From: Planctomycetota bacterium
GTDB taxonomy: Bacteria; Planctomycetota; Phycisphaerae; WQYP01
Assembly: GCA_021799715.1 (NCBI GenBank)
Contig: JAJYZY010000009.1
Span: forward strand, 1 to 30,532
Direction of reading: 5' to 3'
DNA: 30,532 nucleotides
Shown here: in pieces, positions 25,587-30,532 of the stretch
How the letters are laid out: every line of letters starts with the position of its first letter
Numbering within the stretch: the first letter of the stretch is position 1
The notes under the pieces: model-generated
Databases searched by the model: none
Told to the model about the DNA's origin: nothing
The model's input: only the letters and a program-made list of their open reading frames with translations
Made by a program: the position numbers and the translations under genes

Positions 25587-25614
25587 TTTACAGACGCGCC
25601 GATTGTGTTATAAT
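25587..25614 (+). promoter_or_regulatory. Promoter for tRNA-Gly
   Basis: TTTACA (25587-25592), a 16-bp spacer and a consensus TATAAT (25609-25614) lie so that transcription would begin about 7 bases before the mature tRNA at 25629. This is one of the two best sigma70-like promoters in the window. Confidence 0.75.
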
Positions 25615-25628
25615 TTGCCCCTTGATAC

Positions 25629-25700
25629 GCGGGCGTAGCTCAGTGGTAGAGCGTCACGTTGCCAACGTGAATGTCGAGGGTTCAAATCCCTTCGCCCGCT
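25629..25700 (+). tRNA. tRNA-Gly (anticodon GCC)
   Basis: A complete cloverleaf can be folded by eye. The acceptor stem is GCGGCG-type (GCGGGCG with CGCCCGC), the D arm GCTC/GAGC, and the anticodon stem TCACG/CGTGA with loop TTGCCAA, giving anticodon GCC. The T arm is GAGGG/CCCTT with loop TTCAAAT and the discriminator base is T. The 3' CCA is not encoded and must be added. It decodes GGC and GGU. The last 19 bases overlap the antisense 3' end of aroC. Confidence 0.95.
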
Positions 25701-26863
25701 TTCTGTGTTCCAAGTTCCCTCGCGGCGGCCAGAAAGTGCTGATAATTCATGTGCATTTCACGCATCGAATCGCCGGCAAATTTCTCCACCATAGATCGGG
25801 CAATCTCAAAAGCGATGACATTTTCAACCACCACCGCCGCGGCCGGAACCGCACAGACATCGCTGCGCTCGTAATCCGCCTTACCCGACTGTTTATTGGT
25901 GAGATCCACGCTGGGCATGGCCTTCTTTAACAGCGTGCTGATCGGCTTCATGGCCGCCCGTACCACCACTGGTTGCCCGTTGGTCATGCCGCCTTCCAGC
26001 CCGCCGGCATTGTTGGTGGGCCGGTTGAAACCGAGTTTGGGCGTGTCACGCAGGCTTACATCATATTCAATCGGGTCGTGCACTTCTGAACCGGGCAGTT
26101 CCGCAGTTCGGAAGCCCATGCCGATTTCCACGCCTTTGATGGCCTGAATGCCCATAACTTCCGCTGCTATGCGGCTGTCAAGCTTCCAATCCCACTGGGC
26201 GCAACTTCCCAGACCGATCGGGCATCCAATCACACGCGTTTCGACTATTCCCCCCAGCGTATCACCTTGAATTTTTGCCGCCTTTATCTGCTCGATCATC
26301 GCGTCCGCGGCGCGGGAATCCGGGCAGTACACCTCACTGGCCGCAATAAGTTGCCGCAACTCGGCCACCGGCGCATCAGCAGCCACGGTGGCTTTGGCGG
26401 TCCCAATCTGAACCACAAATCCGATAACTTCAATGCCGAATTGCCGCAACAGGCACCGCGCTATTGCGCCCACGGCCACTCGATTCGCCGTCTCCCGGGC
26501 GCTGGCACGTTCCAATGTCTCACGGCAATCTGTGGTCAGCCATTTGGTGGCCCCAGCCAAATCCGCGTGTCCCGGCCGCGGCTTGATCAGGGCCGGCGTG
26601 TCATCCAACCGACTGTCTTTATTCGGTATTTCCACTACCAACGGGGAGCCTATGGTTTTACCCCGTCGGTACCCGGTCCGGAAATTGACCGCATCGGTTT
26701 CAATGCGTTGTCGGCCACCGCGGCCATAGCCTCCCTGCCGGCGCCGCAGTTCACCGTTAATAAAATCAATGTCCAAATCCAGGCCGGCCGGCAGCCCCTC
26801 AATGATGCTCACCAGTGCCGGACCATGCGATTCACCTGCTGTACGATAAGTCAATGTTGCCAT
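25682..26863 (-). CDS. aroC: Chorismate synthase
   Basis: This 393-residue enzyme converts 5-enolpyruvylshikimate-3-phosphate to chorismate using reduced FMN, the last step of the shikimate pathway. Signatures are GESHGPALVSIIEGLPAGL near the N-terminus, RPGHADLAGATKW, ERASARETANRVAVGAIAR, NNAGGLEGGMTNGQPVVVRA and ERSDVCAVPAAAVVVEN. The ATG at 26863 (MATLTYRTAGESHG) is the family start; the frame open to 27136 is not conserved and enters a repeat. The C-terminal KAGEGI and stop codon are encoded by the complement of the tRNA-Gly T-arm and acceptor stem, so the tail is probably not functionally constrained as protein. No other aromatic biosynthesis genes are nearby. Confidence 0.95.
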   Translation of the reverse strand: MATLTYRTAGESHGPALVSIIEGLPAGLDLDIDFINGELRRRQGGYGRGGRQRIETDAVNFRTGYRRGKTIGSPLVVEIPNKDSRLDDTPALIKPRPGHADLAGATKWLTTDCRETLERASARETANRVAVGAIARCLLRQFGIEVIGFVVQIGTAKATVAADAPVAELRQLIAASEVYCPDSRAADAMIEQIKAAKIQGDTLGGIVETRVIGCPIGLGSCAQWDWKLDSRIAAEVMGIQAIKGVEIGMGFRTAELPGSEVHDPIEYDVSLRDTPKLGFNRPTNNAGGLEGGMTNGQPVVVRAAMKPISTLLKKAMPSVDLTNKQSGKADYERSDVCAVPAAAVVVENVIAFEIARSMVEKFAGDSMREMHMNYQHFLAAARELGTQKAGEGI

Positions 26864-27133
26864 AGATGGGAAATTGTAACCTCTGACCGCCCGGGCGGCT
26901 AATGAATCACACCGGCGAAATGTGAAAATGCGGTGCTGACATGCGCCAAAGCGTTGAAAAATCGGTGTTTTCATCACCGCGGAGGGGCCAAAAGCACGCC
27001 GCCTCACAGGGTGGGCCTGCAATACATCTGATTTGTCGTCGGTTCCAGCATGCCGGTCAGACGTAATCGGCTTGATACTCTGTCCCTGGATACAAACCGT
27101 TTTAATCCCATCACAATCCCAGCCATTATCCTC

Positions 27134-27237
27134 CACACGGCTATGAACGGGATATTCTGAATCCGTATTATCGCTTGGAAATCAGAACTTTTCGGCACTT
27201 TTTGCATTTTAACAACGCTACACCAAGGGCCGCACAG
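27134..27237 (-). repeat. Copy B of the ~105-bp imperfect repeat
   Basis: This is the partner of 7859-7963, in the same orientation, about 270 bp upstream of the aroC start. The block 27177-27237 is the best conserved part. The hairpin region is retained only in weaker form (AATACGGAT against ATCCCGTT, minus strand) and its loop lacks the GGA present in copy A. A chance 93-codon minus-strand frame crosses it but is not shared with copy A. Confidence 0.7.
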
Positions 27238-27259
27238 AAGGCAATTGTTTAAAGCCCAA

Positions 27260-27275
27260 GTGGGGAAAAGTGGAG
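27260..27275 (+). promoter_or_regulatory. Candidate MraZ-binding repeats
   Basis: GTGGGG (27260-27265) and GTGGAG (27270-27275) are spaced with a 10-bp period, AAGTGGGGAAAAGTGGAGG. MraZ is known to repress its own operon by binding TGGGN-type direct repeats with this period. Usually three or more copies lie next to the promoter. Here two are visible, about 230 bp upstream of the mraZ ATG and 150 bp upstream of the best promoter, so a second upstream promoter may exist. Confidence 0.5.
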
Positions 27276-27422
27276 GAAAAATCAAAAAAAATATTTTGTA
27301 CCCAAAATGCCCGCTTAATCTACTAATAGTGGTTGCTGAAAATAAATGCCTATGGGTTGATGCCGCAGTACTTTCTGCTGGTGCACAATCCCATGATTGC
27401 CCCTAATGTGGAGTAAAAAGTA

Positions 27423-27450
27423 TTGACTTTCCCACAAGTTTTTGTATGAT
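27423..27450 (+). promoter_or_regulatory. Promoter of mraZ (dcw cluster)
   Basis: TTGACT (27423-27428), a 16-bp spacer and TATGAT (27445-27450) with a TG at the extended -10 position (27443-27444) form a strong sigma70-like promoter 57 bp before the mraZ ATG. Confidence 0.75.
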
Positions 27451-27506
27451 CTCATCCGATGAAGAGAGCAGCAGAATTTCTGTGTGCTTGAAGGTTGGAA
27501 GCTTGG

Positions 27507-27989
27507 ATGTATCTGGTTGGTTCATACGAGCACGTGATTGATGCCAAGGGTCGCCTCGCGATTCCTTCCGCGCACCGTCAGGAAGTGCCCGAATCACCAT
27601 CTGGAAAAAAACGATTCTTTGCTCGGCCGGTGGAAACAACCGAGCCCGGCGGCGGCAAGAGACGCTTTATTGAACTGATCCCGGAACCGGTTTTTTTATC
27701 CCTGGCGGAGCGGGAAAAGAAAGACGACAGCCTGGAAATGGCGGTTGAAGAACAGAATCGTCAGTTAAGTCTGTTCGCGGGTGTCAAAATTCTGGAAATT
27801 GACGAACAGGGACGGGTTGTCATGCCCGATGATTTTCTGGATCGCGCCGACAAAAAGCCCAGCCGCTTCGCAATCAATATTTTGGGCCGGGATGTGGTTC
27901 TTGCGGGAGTTGGTTCCCGCATACAGATTTGGAACGCCGAAGATTATCACCGCCGTTTTGACGGTGCCGGCAGAGTCCGCGCGGCGTAA
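27507..27989 (+). CDS. mraZ: MraZ transcriptional regulator of the dcw cluster
   Basis: This 160-residue protein has two AbrB-like MraZ halves. Each carries the D-x-x-G-R motif: VIDAKGRLAIPSAHR near residue 13 and EIDEQGRVVMPDDF near residue 96. The first half begins YLVGSYEHVIDAKGR, the classic MraZ start. MraZ forms a ring that binds TGGGN repeats upstream of its own operon. At 160 residues it is slightly longer than the usual 140-150; the extra length is a charged insertion around SGKKRFFARPVETTEPGGGK. A TTG-started frame from 27495 is rejected in favour of the ATG with GGAAG upstream. It heads the division and cell-wall cluster, followed by a structured intergenic region and rsmH. Confidence 0.95.
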   Translation: MYLVGSYEHVIDAKGRLAIPSAHRQEVPESPSGKKRFFARPVETTEPGGGKRRFIELIPEPVFLSLAEREKKDDSLEMAVEEQNRQLSLFAGVKILEIDEQGRVVMPDDFLDRADKKPSRFAINILGRDVVLAGVGSRIQIWNAEDYHRRFDGAGRVRAA

Positions 27990-28187
27990 AAATACACTCC
28001 GGGGCGACTTCCTGCGGCCAAGGATGGCTGCCGGGAACATGCTCCCCACGCATGGATGCGTGTGAATTCAAGGCTTGCGCTGCCGCACGGATGCGGCAAT
28101 GTTGCAGGCTGACACAGGGCGAATTGCGGCACAGGCACTTCACGGATGAAGTGCATGTGCCGCAGCCCCGAAACAACGGCCAGTTTG

Positions 28188-28208
28188 CCTGACAGGATGT
28201 CAGGTTTT
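28188..28208 (+). terminator. Hairpin with TTTT inside the candidate RNA
   Basis: CCTGACA-GGA-TGTCAGG (28188-28204) followed by TTTT resembles a short intrinsic terminator. At the same time its apex GACAGGATGTC is the closest match in the window to the CsrA SELEX consensus. It may be an early end point of the RNA or one more CsrA-binding hairpin. Confidence 0.45.
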
Positions 28209-28291
28209 CGCTCGCCACCAACTCAATGGACTGAGGCAATGGCGCCGCTGGTCTTCAGGGATGAACACGCTTCAGCCATGGACGGCATGGC

Positions 28292-28330
28292 GGGGACACG
28301 CACCGGCCAGTCGTGTCCCTGTCTCTTTTT
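28292..28330 (+). terminator. Intrinsic terminator upstream of rsmH
   Basis: Arms GGGACACG (28293-28300) and CGTGTCCC (28312-28319), extended by a G-T pair, enclose an 11-base loop and are followed by TGTCTCTTTTT. It probably ends the candidate RNA 85 bp before rsmH. This implies either an rsmH promoter downstream or regulated read-through. Confidence 0.7.
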
Positions 28331-28414
28331 GGTTTTTACGCCGGGCCGCGGCTGTTTCGCGTCCCGGCTTATATGTTATCGGATTCAGGTCTTCGGCGCA
28401 AGCCGTTGCTGCAA

Positions 28415-29317
28415 ATGGATACGGCACTTCATGGTCACGAACCCGTCCTGCTCAATGAAGCAATGGAGTTCCTGTCGCCGGCATCCGGTGACATCGTACT
28501 GGATTGCACCACCGGGCGGGCCGGCCATGCTTCAGCTCTGGCCGGTGCCATCGGCATAACCGGCACGCTGCTATGTCTGGATGTGGACCCGGAGAATCTC
28601 GCGTTCGCCCGGCAGCGTCTTGAAAACACCGGTCCGACATGCCGCTTTTTCCAGGCAAATTTTGCTCAATTATCCGATGTGCTCGATGCCGCGGATGTTT
28701 CCGCGGTTGATATTGTTCTGGCGGATTTGGGCGTTTCTACCAATCAGATACTGTCCGCGCAGTACGGCCTGAGTTTTTCCCACGATGGGCCGCTGGATAT
28801 GCGACTGGATCCGCGGCTGGATCAGACCGCGGCCGATCTGGTCAACAACCTGGCGGAAAAGGAACTCGCCGATCTGATATTCAACAACGCCGAAGAGCGT
28901 CTTTCCCGGCGAATCGCCCGGAACATCGTGCAGGCCAGAAAGCGGAAGAAAATTGCCGGAACCGCTGAACTCGCGGAAATTATCCGTGCCTCCGTGCCGG
29001 CGGCGCGCTTCGGCCAGATTGATCCCGCCACGCGAAGCTTCCAGGCTTTGCGCATGGAAGTGAACCATGAATTGGAAAATCTTGCCGAATTGCTGAAAGC
29101 CGCGCCGCGCCGACTCAAAGCCGGTGGACGCATCGCGATCATCAGCTTTCATTCGGGAGAAGACCGCCTGGTCAAGCAGGGATTTAAACAATGGGCCGCC
29201 GACGGGGCTTTTGACGTATTAACCGCAAAGCCCGTTGTGCCGACGGAATTTGAAATGGCATCCAATCCGCGGAGCCGAAGCGCTAAAATGCGGGTCGCTC
29301 GAAGACGGATGGATTAG
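28415..29317 (+). CDS. rsmH: 16S rRNA (cytosine(1402)-N4)-methyltransferase
   Basis: This 300-residue SAM-dependent methyltransferase modifies C1402 in the ribosomal P site. Signatures are HEPVLLNEAMEFL, the SAM loop DCTTGRAGHASALAGAIG (usual D-G-T-x-G-G-G-G-H, so Cys replaces the first Gly), DIVLADLGVSTNQI, GLSFSHDGPLDMRLDP, FQALRMEVNHELENL and IISFHSGEDRLVK. The ATG at 28415 (MDTALHGHEPVLL) gives the family N-terminus; an ATG at 28373 and a GTG at 28313 extend the frame into the structured RNA region and are less likely. There is no clear ribosome site at any of them. It belongs to the dcw cluster with mraZ. Confidence 0.93.
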   Translation: MDTALHGHEPVLLNEAMEFLSPASGDIVLDCTTGRAGHASALAGAIGITGTLLCLDVDPENLAFARQRLENTGPTCRFFQANFAQLSDVLDAADVSAVDIVLADLGVSTNQILSAQYGLSFSHDGPLDMRLDPRLDQTAADLVNNLAEKELADLIFNNAEERLSRRIARNIVQARKRKKIAGTAELAEIIRASVPAARFGQIDPATRSFQALRMEVNHELENLAELLKAAPRRLKAGGRIAIISFHSGEDRLVKQGFKQWAADGAFDVLTAKPVVPTEFEMASNPRSRSAKMRVARRRMD

Positions 29318-29386
29318 ATACGATTGTTGGCCGCGCCGCAGACGACTAACGCGGAGGTCAGCGCTTTTACAGGGAGCCAAGGCATT

Positions 29387-30295
29387 ATGAACAGGGAAAC
29401 AAAAATCGGGCTGGTAACCGGCGTAACGCTGATCGTGCTGATCGGGGCGATGCTATCGAGTTATCTAAGCGCCCCGCGCAACAACGTTGGGGATTTGTCC
29501 TTAACCGGACAAGGCATGGCCATGCGCAATCAACTAAGTAATCCCGTGGGAATTGCGACTGTGCCGGCTCCGCAAAATCAGCCCGTTGTCTCATCGCAAC
29601 CCGCAGCCATTGCGCCGGTGCCGCCCCCTGTTGTGCCAACCGTTTCTGCCCCATCCGTGGCGCTGGCCGGGCAATACAACCAGATTACGCAATTGCCATA
29701 TGGCACCGGCAATTCAACCGGCTCGACCGCTTCCGCGGCCCAAACCGCCCCGACGATTAACCCGGAAGTTGTACCGGTAGTTGTTGCCCGCCAACCGGCT
29801 CCCGCCGCACGCACGTTGCCCGCCAATGCCACAACCGTTTCGCAGGCAGCTACCTACACCGTCCGTCCGGGTGACACGCTTGGAAAAATCGCCTGGCACT
29901 TTTACCACGATGCCGGCCCCCTGGCCGTGCGCCGAATTGTGGATGCCAATCGGGCGGAACTCGGCAGCGCCGGCACCATGATCCGCGTCGGCGAAACCCT
30001 GCGGATTCCCGCCGCCAATGAGCCAACCGGCCCGGCGCCCGTACAATTGATGGCCATGGCCGCCCAAAGCTCCGGGAACACGTACGGTAACACGTCTTCA
30101 CACCAGCTTGCCGGCACGCAACGCAATTCTTCCGTGCGCCTCTATCGTGTGCAAAGCGGTGATACGCTCTGGGGCATAGCCGAAAAGACCATGGGTGCCG
30201 GCACCGACGCCAACGTGCATCGCATAATGCTGCTGAATCACATTCGCGATGCCCGCACCATTAAGGTCGGACAAACGTTGAAAATCCCGTCATAA
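29387..30295 (+). CDS. Membrane-anchored protein with two LysM domains
   Basis: This 302-residue protein has one N-terminal membrane helix (IGLVTGVTLIVLIGAMLSSYL, residues about 7-27), a long Pro/Ala/Thr/Val-rich periplasmic linker and two LysM peptidoglycan-binding domains. The domains are at residues about 155-207 (YTVRPGDTLGKIAWHFYHDA, ending VGETLRIPA) and about 251-302 (YRVQSGDTLWGIAEKTMG, ending VGQTLKIPS). The start at 29387 has AGGGAG and AAGG upstream; the frame open to 29324 was trimmed. It follows rsmH by 69 bp, the slot often taken by ftsL in other bacteria. It has one membrane helix like FtsL but no coiled coil, so it is a peptidoglycan-binding envelope protein of unknown role. 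Confidence 0.9.
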   Translation: MNRETKIGLVTGVTLIVLIGAMLSSYLSAPRNNVGDLSLTGQGMAMRNQLSNPVGIATVPAPQNQPVVSSQPAAIAPVPPPVVPTVSAPSVALAGQYNQITQLPYGTGNSTGSTASAAQTAPTINPEVVPVVVARQPAPAARTLPANATTVSQAATYTVRPGDTLGKIAWHFYHDAGPLAVRRIVDANRAELGSAGTMIRVGETLRIPAANEPTGPAPVQLMAMAAQSSGNTYGNTSSHQLAGTQRNSSVRLYRVQSGDTLWGIAEKTMGAGTDANVHRIMLLNHIRDARTIKVGQTLKIPS

Positions 30296-30433
30296 CGCAG
30301 CGTCCGCATTCTCCGGGAACTGTGCTGTTCATCAACGCTCTACTGTGTAACCGCCAAGAAACATGAGAACGCAAAGATTATTATCCAATTATTCCCCGGT
30401 GGCCATGTCAAGTCCTGATCTAAAGTTGTCACT

Positions 30434-30532
30434 TTATTTCTCACCGGTTACGCCCTGGATCACCTGCCTCAGGGGGATCGCCAAGGGGGGCTGCGCAGCG
30501 CAGGGAGGACGAGCGCAGCGAGTGCTCCCGAA
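30434..30532 (-). other. Open frame entering from the right edge, possible remnant
   Basis: A minus-strand frame is open from the right edge to a TAA at 30434-30436, about 32 codons ending PLRQVIQGVTGEK. It could be the C-terminus of a gene beyond the window, perhaps a mobile-element remnant, or chance. The GC-rich DNA here also contains GCTGCGCAGC and GGGAG...CTCCC inverted repeats. No family is recognised. Confidence 0.2.

Larger units (their letters stand above)
28005..28330 (+). ncRNA. Candidate CsrB/RsmZ-like CsrA-sequestering RNA (or CsrA-bound rsmH leader)
   Basis: The mraZ-rsmH gap holds a row of hairpins whose stems differ but whose apex is nearly constant, CA(n)GGATG. They are: 28014-28031 (GCGGCCA-AGGA-TGGCTGC), 28047-28062 (CACGCA-TGGA-TGCGTG), 28081-28098 (TGCCGCA-CGGA-TGCGGCA), 28125-28164 (17 paired positions plus one mismatch, apex CGGA) and 28188-28204 (CCTGACA-GGA-TGTCAGG). 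Weaker ones are at 28213-28244, 28251-28268 (TTCA-GGGA-TGAA) and 28275-28291. It ends in a terminator. The CsrA/RsmA consensus is ACAnGGAUGU with GGA in a hairpin loop. No independent promoter is clear (TACACT at 27993-27998 is a possible -10), so it may be made by read-through from mraZ. Confidence 0.65.

Noticed and set aside
26864..27136. N-terminal extension of chorismate synthase by 91 codons
   Set aside because: The extension contains no family sequence, while the ATG at 26863 gives the conserved AroC N-terminus.
27004..27285. 93-codon minus-strand frame upstream of aroC
   Set aside because: It covers repeat copy B, has no recognisable domain, and the equivalent frame in copy A is interrupted.
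28081..28204. CRISPR or simple tandem repeat as the explanation of the repeated GGATG loops
   Set aside because: Only the loops are shared; stems differ in sequence and length and spacing is irregular, so it is neither a CRISPR array nor a tandem repeat.
28146..28559. 137-codon plus-strand frame between mraZ and rsmH
   Set aside because: It is out of frame with rsmH, overlaps it, and its first part is explained by the structured RNA hairpins.

Overview
The window looks like chromosomal DNA of a planctomycete, most likely of the class Phycisphaerae. This is inferred from gene content: a prepilin-type protein with an atypical H-X9-DG-like C-terminus, a PEP-CTERM protein, a LacI/AraC-hybrid (XylR-type) regulator beside them, a DUF3352-like secreted protein, a two-desaturase plus aldehyde dehydrogenase carotenoid operon, and a minimal start of a dcw cluster. 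No rRNA, CRISPR array or complete insertion sequence was seen.

Layout. 1-1848 (-): ClC chloride channel with CBS domains, cut by the left edge. 2334-4609 (+): PEGA lipoprotein and a large DUF3352-like secreted protein. 4632-7762 (-): TPR-like protein, GT87-type membrane glycosyltransferase and Kdo hydroxylase. 7763-8466: a 704-bp gene-free stretch with one copy of a 105-bp repeat and an orphan AraC-type operator/promoter. 8467-10298 (-): small zinc-ribbon-like membrane protein and the XylR-like regulator. 10533-18052 (+): prepilin-like protein, PEP-CTERM protein, a GH5 protein that has lost its active-site residues, an intact GH5, and a Tat-exported GH2 beta-mannosidase; together a probable mannan/hemicellulose utilisation locus. 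18175-25410 (-): four-gene operon of CrtN-like desaturase, aldehyde dehydrogenase, second CrtN/CrtP-like desaturase and a VWA membrane protein. 25629-25700 (+): tRNA-Gly(GCC), whose 3' end overlaps the antisense end of aroC (25682-26863, -). 26864-27506: second repeat copy, candidate MraZ boxes and the mraZ promoter. 27507-30295 (+): mraZ, a structured intergenic RNA candidate, rsmH and a LysM protein.

The most striking signal is the 425-bp mraZ-rsmH intergenic region. It holds a series of hairpins with unrelated stems but nearly the same loop, CAnGGATG, and ends in a terminator-like hairpin with a T tract. This is the architecture of CsrB/RsmZ-type RNAs that sequester the translational regulator CsrA/RsmA, here in an unexpected phylum and inside the cell-division cluster.

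Other notable signals are a pair of identically spaced (21-bp period) TTTGCGCT direct repeats. One lies directly upstream of a good promoter for the prepilin gene and beside the regulator gene; the other lies in a gene-free region. A GH5 pseudoenzyme sits translationally coupled to an active paralogue. Start codons were adjusted where a Shine-Dalgarno sequence, signal peptide or family start supports it. All functional assignments come from reading the sequence and were not checked by database searches.
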